Shown here in pieces: positions 17,463 through 24,906 of a stretch of DNA of 64,000 bases. The first letter of the stretch is position 1. The number at the start of each line of letters is the position of its first letter. The notes beneath the pieces are model-generated. The model searched no databases and was not told where the DNA came from. It saw only the letters and a list, made by a program, of their open reading frames with translations. A program made the translations under genes and the position numbers. The stretch is from Prevotella sp. Rep29 (GTDB lineage Bacteria > Bacteroidota > Bacteroidia > Bacteroidales > Bacteroidaceae), in assembly GCF_019551475.1 (NCBI RefSeq), contig NZ_CP047159.1, positions 1,736,001 through 1,800,000 on the forward strand. The letters run 5' to 3'.

Positions 17463-18134
17463 ATGAAACCGATTATTTCCCCTTCGCTGCTTTCTGCCGA
17501 TTTTGCCAACCTCCAGAGAGACGTGGAGATGCTCAACCGAAGTGAAGCCGACTGGCTGCACATGGATGTTATGGACGGTGTTTTCGTGCCCAACATCTCT
17601 TTTGGATTTCCCGTCCTTGAAGCCGTATCGAAAATCAGCAAGAAACCGCTTGACGTACACCTCATGATTGTCAAGCCCGAACGTTACGTGGCGCAGACTG
17701 CCAAATGCGGCGCTATGATGATGACCGTGCACTATGAAGCATGTACACACTTGCACCGCACCGTACAGGAGATACATGCTGCCGGCATGAAAGCCGGTGT
17801 CTCGCTCAACCCGTCCACTCCGGTCTCTGTCCTTGAAGACATTATCGGCGATGTGGAACTGGTCCTGCTGATGAGCGTCAACCCTGGTTTCGGCGGACAG
17901 AAGTTCATTGAGAACACCATTCAGAAGGTGCAACGCCTGCGTCAACTCATACAGCAAAGCGGCAGTCATGCCCTCATCGAAGTGGACGGCGGCGTACAGG
18001 CAGACACTGCCCCGCGATTGGTGCAGGCGGGAACCGATGCGCTGGTCAGCGGAAGTTACATTTTCAAAGCCAGCGACCCGATTGCTGTCATCCGCAGCCT
18101 GAAAGAACTGGACACCGAAACGAAGAGTGTCTGA
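17463..18134 (+). CDS. rpe: Ribulose-phosphate 3-epimerase
   Basis: A 223-residue TIM-barrel epimerase interconverting ribulose 5-phosphate and xylulose 5-phosphate (pentose phosphate pathway, cytoplasm). Family motifs are ISPSLLSADFANL, HMDVMDGVFVPNISFG (metal His and Asp), DVHLMI, VNPGFGGQKFI and EVDGGVQADTAP with the catalytic Asp, ending with VSGSYIF. Length is normal. It lies 14 bp downstream of a 41-codon ORF and ends at a strong terminator shared with the convergent sigma factor gene. Confidence 0.95.
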   Translation: MKPIISPSLLSADFANLQRDVEMLNRSEADWLHMDVMDGVFVPNISFGFPVLEAVSKISKKPLDVHLMIVKPERYVAQTAKCGAMMMTVHYEACTHLHRTVQEIHAAGMKAGVSLNPSTPVSVLEDIIGDVELVLLMSVNPGFGGQKFIENTIQKVQRLRQLIQQSGSHALIEVDGGVQADTAPRLVQAGTDALVSGSYIFKASDPIAVIRSLKELDTETKSV

Positions 18135-18147
18135 ACCATACCAGAAA

Positions 18148-18190
18148 CGCATCAGCCCGCCAATCATTCGACTGGCGGGCTGATGCGTTT
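18148..18190. terminator. Bidirectional terminator (rpe / sigma factor)
   Basis: A 15-bp perfect stem (18148-18162 with 18173-18187; CGCATCAGCCCGCCA and its complement) followed by TTT on the plus strand, between convergent genes. Confidence 0.92.
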
Positions 18191-18211
18191 AATACATTTG
18201 CACCTGAACAT

Positions 18212-18808
18212 TTAGTCCATCTGCAGCATAATCTGGTGGTCCTTAGCCATGCGGCGCAGGTTGAGAATGGCGTAACGCATACGTCCAAGCGAGGTATTGA
18301 TGCTCACACCCGTCGTCTCGGCAATCTCCTTAAACGACATCTCCTGATAGAAGCGCATAAACACCACTTCGCGCTGCGAGGCAGGCAACTGCTCCATCAT
18401 CTTCCTCACGTCTCGCAGAATCTGGTCGTTGACAAAAAGATTCTCAATATTCGAGTCGATGATGTCTTTTGAACTGAGGTTCGACAGGTCGTTACCCTCC
18501 GTCGGCTCCACGATGCGCTCTGCCTTCTGGTCACGATACCAGTCCATGATTACGTTGTGGGCAATACGCATAATCCAAGCACTGAACTTGCCGGTATCCC
18601 TATACTTGCCTTCATGCAGTTTGGTAATCACCTTTACAAAAGTCTCTTGAAAAATATCATTCGCTACATCCTGGTCACGAACCACGAACAAGATATAGGA
18701 AAACAGTCTCGATTGATTGCGAGACAAAAGCAAATCAAAAGCCTTATTGTTACCATCAATGTATGAAAATGCCAACTGCTCGTCGGTCATATCATTCAGA
18801 TTTTTCAT
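18212..18808 (-). CDS. ECF RNA polymerase sigma factor
   Basis: A 198-residue sigma-70 family protein. Region 2 (about residues 25-95) includes QETFVKVITKLHEG and FSAWIMRIAHNVIMDWYRD. Region 4 (about 135-190) includes LPASQREVVFMRFYQEMSFKEIAETTGVSINTSLGRMRYA. It recognises promoter DNA as part of RNA polymerase. No anti-sigma or TonB-linked partner genes flank it, unlike most Bacteroidetes ECF factors, so it may be constitutive or controlled transcriptionally. A -7 box TATATTTG lies about 150 bp upstream, implying a long 5' UTR. Confidence 0.92.
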   Translation of the reverse strand: MKNLNDMTDEQLAFSYIDGNNKAFDLLLSRNQSRLFSYILFVVRDQDVANDIFQETFVKVITKLHEGKYRDTGKFSAWIMRIAHNVIMDWYRDQKAERIVEPTEGNDLSNLSSKDIIDSNIENLFVNDQILRDVRKMMEQLPASQREVVFMRFYQEMSFKEIAETTGVSINTSLGRMRYAILNLRRMAKDHQIMLQMD

Positions 18809-18957
18809 TCCTTAAAACATTAAAATTCTTAAGTAATGTTTTTTACAATAGGCGTTTTGTTTTTTAAGTTTTACAATGTTCGTTACTCTTCTCCCACACC
18901 CGCCAAAAGACCATATAGCCCCTGCCGAGATGTGAGCATTGATTAAAAATGTGGTTG

Positions 18958-18965
18958 CAAATATA
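18958..18965 (-). promoter_or_regulatory. Possible -7 box for the sigma factor gene
   Basis: TATATTTG on the minus strand, 149 bp upstream of the sigma-factor ATG. The position implies an untranslated leader of about 140 nt. Confidence 0.4.
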
Positions 18966-19136
18966 AACACTTTCATCATTTCTTCCAAATTTTTTATAAA
19001 AAAACATCATTTTACCCCTCGCTTTTTAACAAATAGATGCTTTTTACGATAAACGATGCGGGCAAAACACCCTTGATGATGAAGTGGCATTTCGAGAACG
19101 AAATGAAAGATTTTCCATAAAAATATTGATAAGTTT

Positions 19137-19167
19137 TTTGGTGTTTCGCAAAAATGCTTTATCTTTG
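19137..19167 (+). promoter_or_regulatory. Promoter of the orphan cobalamin riboswitch transcript
   Basis: TTTG (19137-19140) and TATCTTTG (19160-19167) separated by 19 bp: a full Bacteroidetes consensus. Transcription should start near 19174, directly at the riboswitch. Confidence 0.8.
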
Positions 19168-19174
19168 CAAGCGA

Positions 19175-19345
19175 TAAGGTTCGCTATAAGCGCGATTAAA
19201 AAGGGAATGGAGTGAGAATCTCCGACTGTCTCGCAGCTGTAAGTTCCTTTATAACTGGCAAACAAGAAGCCACTGTTGAAAACGGGAAGGTGTTTGCCGG
19301 TGGAACAAAGTCAGAAGACCTGCCTTAGGATATCAGCCGAAATCT
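19175..19345 (+). ncRNA. Cobalamin riboswitch, without a downstream B12 gene
   Basis: The conserved cobalamin aptamer core is readable: the AAAAGGGAATGGAGTGAGA region, ACTGTCTCGCAGCTGTAAG, GCCACTG, GGGAAGGTGTTTGCCGGTG and the B12 box AGTCAGAAGACCTGCC (19308-19324). A consensus promoter lies immediately upstream. Downstream on the plus strand there is only a mini-ORF region and an intrinsic terminator (19513-19550), then a convergent lipoprotein gene. No cobalamin transport or synthesis gene follows, so either the regulated gene was lost or the RNA acts alone. Confidence 0.92.
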
Positions 19346-19409
19346 CTCGATGTAAGGGACGGAAGCACAACAGAAATAAAATTCAACATAAAAGAAAAGG
19401 AATAATCGC

Positions 19410-19439
19410 ATGGCGATAACTCCTTGCATGCGCAGATAG
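19410..19439 (+). CDS. Possible leader mini-ORF after the riboswitch (9 codons)
   Basis: ATG at 19410 preceded by AGGA at 19398 encodes MAITPCMRR followed by TAG. A second tiny frame (19459-19503, MRHIKTLRVLYKFI), also preceded by AGGA, follows. Both lie between the riboswitch and the terminator, where leader peptides are often found. Too short to support as genes by sequence alone. Confidence 0.3.
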   Translation: MAITPCMRR

Positions 19440-19512
19440 CCTCTCATCGTATAGGAATATGCGCCACATCAAGACCCTACGTGTATTATATAAGTTTATT
19501 TAAGTTTGTTAG

Positions 19513-19550
19513 AAAAAGGGTGAGACCGTGAGGTTCCACCCTTTTTTGTT
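19513..19550 (+). terminator. Terminator ending the riboswitch transcript
   Basis: The stem AAAAAGGGTG pairs with CACCCTTTTT (19513-19522 and 19537-19546), inner ACC/GGT pairs extend it, and a T-run follows. It lies about 170 nt after the aptamer, giving a transcript of about 375 nt. Confidence 0.88.
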
Positions 19551-19618
19551 TTTTATAACTCAGTTGATAATTCCTTACCCTTAGCCCTTATATTATTTTC
19601 AGTCAAACTATCGGGATG

Positions 19619-20146
19619 TTAATCAAATAAGAAATAACTTCCAGGATTTCTTATTGATATGAACCCAAGATAAGTCGTTCTACCTCCATAAAATCTTGCT
19701 TGCTTTCCGTAGTTACCGGGATTATCTTCCAAGTTGAATTTTTCACGATTTTTCCCACTCGCCAACCCTATCGAAATCATCTTTTCCGTGTCTTTTTCTC
19801 CAGCATTATCTGCAAGAAGGATTGCTGTTTTTCCTTTGAAAGGTGCTTCAAAAGTCGCGTTCTCTTTTTTACCTTGACAAGCACCGACTATGTATCCTTT
19901 TACGAAGACATCAAAATTATAATCACCTGCAATAAATTCAGCCACCGTCAGAGGATTATTCTCATCCCTTCCGTCTTTCTTACCAGTGTTTCCACCACCA
20001 TTTCCACCACCGGAACCGCCATTATCGTCACCTGGCTCTGACAATTCCGTGTCATCAATTTCTTCATCAATGATTGCTTTTTCACAACTAAACGCCACCG
20101 TCAACAGCAGCGCAAAGAAAACCATCTTCAAATAATTCGTTCTCAT
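19619..20146 (-). CDS. DUF6359-type lipoprotein
   Basis: A 175-residue lipoprotein: signal peptide and lipobox ending in TVAFSCEK (Cys near residue 21), a Gly/Asn-rich linker (about residues 40-57, GGSGGGNGGGNTG) and a C-terminal beta-rich domain. That domain has the DUF6359 pattern: PLTVAEFIAGDY, VKGYIVGACQGK, ILLADNAGE and NPGNYGKQARFYGG. It is probably surface- or periplasm-exposed in the outer membrane; function unknown. An IS1634-type element is inserted 31 bp upstream of its start codon. The -7 box TATTTTTG remains next to the gene, but its original upstream region is now 1.7 kb away. Confidence 0.82.
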   Translation of the reverse strand: MRTNYLKMVFFALLLTVAFSCEKAIIDEEIDDTELSEPGDDNGGSGGGNGGGNTGKKDGRDENNPLTVAEFIAGDYNFDVFVKGYIVGACQGKKENATFEAPFKGKTAILLADNAGEKDTEKMISIGLASGKNREKFNLEDNPGNYGKQARFYGGRTTYLGFISIRNPGSYFLFD

Positions 20147-20149
20147 ATC

Positions 20150-20177
20150 TGGTATTTTCTTGCAAAAATATCAATTT
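20150..20177. repeat. Left 28-bp target-site duplication of the IS
   Basis: Identical over 28 bp to 21861-21888. It contains the minus-strand -7 box TATTTTTG (20163-20170) of the adjacent lipoprotein gene. Confidence 0.93.
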
Positions 20178-20204
20178 CCTGACTTCGTCAATGCGCCACC
20201 CAAA

Positions 20205-21746
20205 TTAAGATTTGTTGCCAGATATGTCGAAAAGTGGTTTCACTGCGAGGTGCTTCTCCGTCAAGAAGAGTGTCTTAGTGAAGTAAGTCCCGTTTTTAGG
20301 CATCCTTACCCTGATTGTCGTGATAGTTTTGGCTGCCTCAAGCACCTTATCGACACTCATCCCAATCTTGTTAATGGCAATGAGTCGCTCCAGTTCCTTA
20401 TATACCTTATAGGCGATGAAGCAAATGCAGACATGTGCCTCTATCCTACGTTCTGTAAAATGAAACATCGGACGCATTTCCAGAGTTCCTTTTGAAATAC
20501 GGAATGCACGTTCCACCACCCAGAGTCCATGATACTCGGCAATGACACGCTCGGCGTCAAGGTCTGTATTGGTGATGTAGCCCTTGAGTCCGTCCCACTG
20601 GCAGTCCTCTGCAATCTTCTCTTCGCTGATGACGACTTCTATGTCCTTGCTGATTTCAAGAAACTTGTTGTAGCCACGCTTGTTCACCTGACTCTTCGTG
20701 ATGCGTCCGGTCTTATAGGCTTTTCTCAATCGGACAATTCCGCGGTCACGGTTGTAGGCATCCTTCTTTGCACGCTTGTCGGAATAACTGACGATAAGTC
20801 TTTCCCCATTCTCACGTTTGTAGTCGTAACAGGCTTTATCAACCTTCTCTAAAGAGAGAATCCATTGCTTCACGCTTGCGCTCTCGCTCTTGATGCGGGC
20901 TCCAAGTATGTAGTTGTAGCCAGCCTCCTGCAGCAAAGTGACATTGTTCTTGTTCATCAAGCCTGAGTCTGCCACCACAACAAAATCTTTCCCCAGATTG
21001 AAACGCTGCTTGAAGTCATCTATCATTGGTATCATGGTGAAGCCCTCATACTGGCTGCCGTTGAACAGAGAGTATGAAAGCGGGTAGCCTCCTTCTGATA
21101 CAAGCAGACCGAGTATAACCTGTGACTCTGCCGTCTTTCCATCCTTTGAAAACCCCGGTTCACGCAATACGTCCGTCTGTGCTGTCTCAAAGTAGAGCGT
21201 CGTCACGTCGTAGAACATCAATCCAATCTTGCCTCCGAACAGTTTCCGGGTGTGCTCTACGCTAATCTGCTGCGCAAGCTCCATCTGGGTATTGTAGAGC
21301 TTGTCCATGTAGCGATAGATGTGGTTGAGGTCAACATCTTCATCATAATATGACTTCAGGTAATCTACTGTGGCAAGTTTGCTTCTGGGCTGCGACACCC
21401 TTGCGATTACCAAATGACGCAGAATCTCATCGGGAATCCGGTTGAAGCCGATGCTGTCATAGACTTGATCAAGCAGAAGCCGAGTACCGTTTATCAACAC
21501 GTTGTCAATATTGCTAAGGAAACGCTCTGTCTCCTCGACTTCCTTTCCCTTGCGGTCATCAAAGTCAAGTTCTTGCTGACCGCCAAATGAACGTATCCAT
21601 GCAGCAGCCTTATCGCATAATGAATGTATTTCCTCTTCGGATGTAGAGGAGCCAAACGATTTTATTTCTTTATACTTTCCACTCGCTTTACTGACCACTA
21701 CCACACTTGTAGAGCCGGAACGATTGTGTTTCTTGCGTACATACAT
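20205..21746 (-). CDS. IS1634-family DDE transposase
   Basis: About 513 residues when started at ATG 21746 (MYVRKKHNRSGS...); an in-frame start at 21788 is possible, but the later start fits the family. Probable DDE residues lie in MFYDVTTLYFE, VVVADSGLMNKNN and GLWVVERAFRISKGTLEMRPM (the YREK-like region of IS4-type transposases). The frame is intact. A -7 box TACCTTTG lies only 5 bp before the ATG. In addition, the native promoter of the interrupted locus now points into this gene from the right. Confidence 0.92.
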   Translation of the reverse strand: MYVRKKHNRSGSTSVVVVSKASGKYKEIKSFGSSTSEEEIHSLCDKAAAWIRSFGGQQELDFDDRKGKEVEETERFLSNIDNVLINGTRLLLDQVYDSIGFNRIPDEILRHLVIARVSQPRSKLATVDYLKSYYDEDVDLNHIYRYMDKLYNTQMELAQQISVEHTRKLFGGKIGLMFYDVTTLYFETAQTDVLREPGFSKDGKTAESQVILGLLVSEGGYPLSYSLFNGSQYEGFTMIPMIDDFKQRFNLGKDFVVVADSGLMNKNNVTLLQEAGYNYILGARIKSESASVKQWILSLEKVDKACYDYKRENGERLIVSYSDKRAKKDAYNRDRGIVRLRKAYKTGRITKSQVNKRGYNKFLEISKDIEVVISEEKIAEDCQWDGLKGYITNTDLDAERVIAEYHGLWVVERAFRISKGTLEMRPMFHFTERRIEAHVCICFIAYKVYKELERLIAINKIGMSVDKVLEAAKTITTIRVRMPKNGTYFTKTLFLTEKHLAVKPLFDISGNKS

Positions 21747-21750
21747 GGTG

Positions 21751-21758
21751 CAAAGGTA
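21751..21758 (-). promoter_or_regulatory. -7 box at the transposase start
   Basis: TACCTTTG on the minus strand with its last base 5 nt from the ATG at 21746. A transcript from it would be leaderless or nearly so. Confidence 0.45.
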
Positions 21759-21860
21759 CACGTTTTTCGCTTGCGCCACCCAAACCACCCAATAATTTTA
21801 CGTAACTCGCTGATTATCATTGTGCGCTATATGATGGCGCAAAAAAGTGATGAAGTCAGG

Positions 21861-21888
21861 TGGTATTTTCTTGCAAAAATATCAATTT
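21861..21888. repeat. Right 28-bp target-site duplication, carrying the native -7 box
   Basis: The second copy of the 28-bp duplication. On the minus strand it carries TATTTTTG, and a TTTG lies 20 bp upstream in the untouched flank. This is the complete original promoter of the lipoprotein gene, now reading into the IS. Confidence 0.85.
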
Positions 21889-21939
21889 ATTCCGAAACCG
21901 ACAAATATTCCATTGTGTTTTTGAAGCACTCAAACAAAA

Positions 21940-21967
21940 GAGGTTGGTGCAGGAAGCTACCAACCTC
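21940..21967 (-). terminator. Likely terminator downstream of 22138 gene
   Basis: The 9-bp stem GAGGTTGGT / ACCAACCTC (21940-21948 and 21959-21967) is followed on the minus strand by TTTTGTTTG. It sits about 170 bp beyond the stop codon of the flavin-reductase-like gene. Confidence 0.6.
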
Positions 21968-22137
21968 GGGGGAGATTTCGAAAATCGCGAAATCAATAAA
22001 AGTTGGGGACAAATATATAAGAATCCTTTAAGAAAAGCAAATTTTCTGGCAGAAAAATTCATTTTTTAACATTTCAGCGCTTTATTTCCGCCAAAAGCTT
22101 GCCTTCCCAAAAAGCTATTCGCACGAAGTTGCCAGCA

Positions 22138-22731
22138 TTATTTTTTCCATGCGTTGACCACCTCGCCGATATACATGGTATGCAGTCCGGCAGGGAAATT
22201 GCTGTACTGACGTCTGGGCACATCGCTCTTAAAATACTGCGGGTCGAAGGGTGCAGCATACATCGTCTTGCACTCAATCACCATCGTTGCCTCCGTATAA
22301 TAGGGCGTGCCATTCTCCGTATAGGCGGTGTGAAGTCCCAGTGCGGCAGCCTTGTCACCGTCTCTGCCGCTTTTGGTGCCCATGTATCTGAGCACCTTGC
22401 TGTCTGCCACGTCGAAAGCCATCACCGTGAAGTATTGCGCCTTGTCCATGAATTCCTTCGTGTAGCGCTTTTCCGCCACATAGACGGTCAGGGCAGTATG
22501 TCCCCAAAGCGTTCCGATGCCTCCCCACCCGATGGTCATCGCATTGTGTTTCTCTTTGTCGCCGGCAGCTACGAGCTCCGCATCGCGAAACCATTGAAAA
22601 CCATTCTCCGTGAAATCTTCTTTCACGTCAAACTTCTTAAATCCATTCTCCTCTTGCGCCGATACCGACGCGCCAGACATACACCAGACAGCCAATGCAG
22701 CCATCATCAACCGTACTCTTTTCATAGTCAT
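22138..22731 (-). CDS. Exported flavin-reductase-like (FMN-binding split-barrel) protein
   Basis: A 197-residue protein with an N-terminal signal peptide (MKRVRLMMAALAVWCMSGASVSAQ) and then a flavin-reductase-like split-barrel domain: AMTIGWGGIGTLWGHTALTVYVAEKRYTKEFM followed by YFTVMAFD. Cytoplasmic homologues reduce or bind FMN. The signal peptide places this one in the periplasm or beyond, where flavin chemistry is less usual. Two Met codons at the start (22731 and 22725) are both plausible. The upstream membrane-protein gene on the same strand is 28 bp away, so the two may be co-transcribed. Confidence 0.8.
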   Translation of the reverse strand: MTMKRVRLMMAALAVWCMSGASVSAQEENGFKKFDVKEDFTENGFQWFRDAELVAAGDKEKHNAMTIGWGGIGTLWGHTALTVYVAEKRYTKEFMDKAQYFTVMAFDVADSKVLRYMGTKSGRDGDKAAALGLHTAYTENGTPYYTEATMVIECKTMYAAPFDPQYFKSDVPRRQYSNFPAGLHTMYIGEVVNAWKK

Positions 22732-22759
22732 TTAATGTTTAAAATTCCGGAATTAGCCG

Positions 22760-23323
22760 CTACCCTTCTCCCCTCGTCTCTGTGACGAAGCACGTTACGA
22801 GTCCGTAGGTGATGGTGGGGCGAATCCATATCTCGGTAAGCAGATAGTCAGTATATTTGTCTGCCGCCTCCAGATAAGCGATGTCATAGTGATAAAGCGC
22901 AGCGATGATCACGTCAACGATGAAAATCATCCACAGGTTGAATTTGGTATAGCCCTTCCAGTTCTTGCGCGCATAGAAATAAGTGAGCATCAGAAGCAGC
23001 CACACCGAGAGCGTGAGACACATCAGGTGAATGGGATAACTCACCAACTCGGGTGAAAAGAGAATATCGCGCAGCAGCACTGTAATGCCCACACACACCG
23101 AGCACCAGTAGTTGAACTGCTCCGCCTTCAGCCGATTGAAGAAATACATCCAGATCATCACCAGACAAGCCAGATAAAAAATGTTGAGGATCAGTTCGAA
23201 CCCTCCCACTCTCAGACCGAAATGACATACGCCATAGAGCATGAATCCCACGGACAGCATCCCAGCCACGGCTGTAATAACCACGTCAATAATCTTCGCT
23301 TTTTTCTTGAATCGGATCTGCAT
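22760..23323 (-). CDS. Multispanning membrane protein of unknown function
   Basis: A 187-residue protein with about six predicted membrane segments (for example AVAGMLSVGFMLYGVCHF, ILNIFYLACLVMIWMYFF, LCLTLSVWLLLMLTYFYA, LWMIFIVDVIIAALYHY). I do not recognise a family. It is the first gene of a likely two-gene unit with the exported flavin-reductase-like gene. A -7 box TATCTTTG lies 23 bp upstream. Confidence 0.7.
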   Translation of the reverse strand: MQIRFKKKAKIIDVVITAVAGMLSVGFMLYGVCHFGLRVGGFELILNIFYLACLVMIWMYFFNRLKAEQFNYWCSVCVGITVLLRDILFSPELVSYPIHLMCLTLSVWLLLMLTYFYARKNWKGYTKFNLWMIFIVDVIIAALYHYDIAYLEAADKYTDYLLTEIWIRPTITYGLVTCFVTETRGEG

Positions 23324-23345
23324 CTTTTTTAGGTTTTGGCTACTG

Positions 23346-23353
23346 CAAAGATA
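23346..23353 (-). promoter_or_regulatory. -7 box of the 23323 gene
   Basis: TATCTTTG on the minus strand, 23 bp before the start codon. Confidence 0.6.
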
Positions 23354-23544
23354 GTTAAATGCTTAGAATAAACAAAATTTGCGCATGTTTTTTATGGCGA
23401 AGACGCTGTTTGGCGGTGGCGTTGGCACGTTTTGAGTAGTTTGATGTTGGTGAACATTACGCTATCAACGAGCAGAAAATTGACAAATATTTTCGGAATT
23501 GACAAAGGCATAAAAATGCCCCTTCGTTTTGCCTCCGTTTTGCT

Positions 23545-23787
23545 TGTATAAACATGCAGAATAGGGCGTATAAATATGCGGTTGAACTTTCGCTTTCCAA
23601 AAGTTGAAGTTTTGCGTTCTAAAAGTTCAACTTTCATCGCCTAAAAGTTCAACTTTCATCGCCTAAAAGTTCAACTTTTGCAAGCTAAAAGTTGAACTTT
23701 TGGAAAGCACTACTTAATGCATTGTTTTTCAAATGGTTACAAAACAACATCCAAAACCTGCTGCGCTGCATAAATATACAGAAGCGG
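23545..23787. repeat. Palindrome-array element C (6 units) with flanking boxes
   Basis: Opening boxes TGTATAAACATGCAG and GGGCGTATAAATATGCG (23545-23580), closing box TGCATAAATATACA (23767-23780). Six palindromes are centred at 23584, 23606, 23628, 23650, 23672 and 23694, all 22 bp apart. Two neighbouring units (about 23621-23664) are identical 22-mers, which points to copy-number change by unit duplication. One unit (23606, GTTGAAG) has a single arm mismatch. Confidence 0.88.
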
Positions 23788-23791
23788 AGGG

Positions 23792-23836
23792 GGATTGTAA
23801 ATCCACGATTAAAATGGTACTGGATTGCAAATCCAG
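23792..23836. repeat. Two related short inverted repeats
   Basis: GGATTGTAAATCC (centre 23798) and TGGATTGCAAATCCA (centre 23828) are palindromes 30 bp apart, directly after element C. They have a different core and period from the arrays. No coding potential is evident. The rest of the 690-bp gap (23324-24013) holds element C and the rplI terminator. Confidence 0.55.
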
Positions 23837-23961
23837 CACAACGAGGGATAAGATAGTATTCCGAAAATTTCCTAAAAAACAAAAAGGGCGAAAACTTTTA
23901 TTTTTGGATACGTTCGATATTTTCGGATACGTTTAATGTTTGTGGTTAAAGGGCACAAAAA

Positions 23962-23990
23962 TCCCCGATAACCATGGGCTACCGGGGACG
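23962..23990 (-). terminator. Terminator of the rpsF-rpsR-rplI operon
   Basis: On the minus strand, CCCCGGTAG... pairs with ...TATCGGGG (GC-rich ends 23963-23967 and 23983-23987), followed by ATTTTTG. It lies 24 bp beyond the rplI stop. Confidence 0.8.
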
Positions 23991-24013
23991 GTAATTATGA
24001 AAAAAACTTTTTG

Positions 24014-24616
24014 TTATTCAGCTGCGGGTGCCTCTTCAGCCTGCGGTGTCTCTTCCACCTCAGCTTCCGGAGCAGCCTCTTCTGTAGCCTCAGCTTCTTC
24101 AGCCTGCTTTTCTTCGTTCTTCTTAGCGGCAGCTTCAGCCTTGCGTGCAGCAGCCTCGGCAGCGAGTTCTGCAGCGTTTTCGGCGATGACTGTCACGGGA
24201 ATCTTCACTTCCACTTCCTTGTGGAAATGCACGACTGCGTCATAGGTTCCGATTTTCTTGATGTCGCGCATGGTGATGATCTTGCGGTCAACCTCCACGC
24301 CTTTCTTCTCCAGTTCGTCGGCAACCATGGCTGCTGTCACTGATCCGTAGAGCATGTCGTTTGAGCTTACGCGTGCAGCGATTTCTACTGCGACGTCTTT
24401 CAGTTTTTCAGCCTTCTTCTCGGCTTCTGCTTTCAGGCGCTCAAGTTTATGTACCTGCTGCTTGAGGTTTTCAGCAAGGATTTTCTTAGCCGACGCTGTT
24501 GCGATGACTGCCTTGCCTGCGGGTATGAGATAGTTACGGCCATAGCCGTTCTTCACGTTCACGATATCGTTCTTGTAACCCAGACCGATGATGTCTTCTT
24601 TCAGTATAATTTCCAT
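24014..24616 (-). CDS. rplI: 50S ribosomal protein bL9 with long acidic C-terminal tail
   Basis: A 200-residue protein. Residues 1-148 are a normal bL9: MEIILKEDIIGLGYKNDIVNVKNGYGRNYLIP, the linking helix, and the C-terminal domain ending near VKIPVTVIAEN. About 50 extra residues follow, almost entirely Ala and Glu with a few Lys (KNEEKQAEEAEATEEAAPEA...). Usual bL9 length is about 150, so the tail is an extension and not a fusion to a known domain. bL9 binds 23S rRNA near the L1 stalk base. It is the third gene of the rpsF-rpsR-rplI operon. Confidence 0.96.
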   Translation of the reverse strand: MEIILKEDIIGLGYKNDIVNVKNGYGRNYLIPAGKAVIATASAKKILAENLKQQVHKLERLKAEAEKKAEKLKDVAVEIAARVSSNDMLYGSVTAAMVADELEKKGVEVDRKIITMRDIKKIGTYDAVVHFHKEVEVKIPVTVIAENAAELAAEAAARKAEAAAKKNEEKQAEEAEATEEAAPEAEVEETPQAEEAPAAE

Positions 24617-24634
24617 ATCTGTTCCTCCTTTTTT

Positions 24635-24904
24635 TTATTTCATCAAATCGGCTACGTATGGAAGCAATGCTATCTGGCGAGCACGTTTGACTGCCCGAGC
24701 CACACGGCGCTGGTATTTCAGAGAGGTTCCCGTGATGCGGCGGGGAAGAATCTTTCCCTGCTCGTTCAAGAATTTCTTCAGGAACTCAGGATCTTTGTAG
24801 TCAATATACTTGATACCGCTTTTCTTGAAACGGCAATACTTCTTTCTCTTCGTGTCAATCGAAGGAGCGGTCAAATAGCGAATTTCTGTATCTTGCTCTG
24901 CCAT
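24635..24904 (-). CDS. rpsR: 30S ribosomal protein bS18
   Basis: An 89-residue bS18 with family signatures [46 protein letters not shown] (given in part) and [10 protein letters not shown]. It binds the 30S platform with bS6. Gene spacing is 2 bp after rpsF and 18 bp before rplI, as expected for one operon. Confidence 0.97.
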   Translation of the reverse strand: MAEQDTEIRYLTAPSIDTKRKKYCRFKKSGIKYIDYKDPEFLKKFLNEQGKILPRRITGTSLKYQRRVARAVKRARQIALLPYVADLMK

Positions 24905-24906
24905 GA

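Larger units (their letters stand above)
20178..21860 (-). mobile_element. IS1634-family insertion sequence (IS4-like superfamily), 1,683 bp
   Basis: The ends are inverted repeats beginning CCTGACTTC(G/A)TCA on both sides, with GCGCCA further in. One transposase gene fills the element. It is bracketed by perfect 28-bp direct repeats. Long target duplications are characteristic of IS1634-type elements (reported as long and variable for the type element), so this supports the assignment. The element looks intact and recent, since the duplication has no mismatch. Confidence 0.92.
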
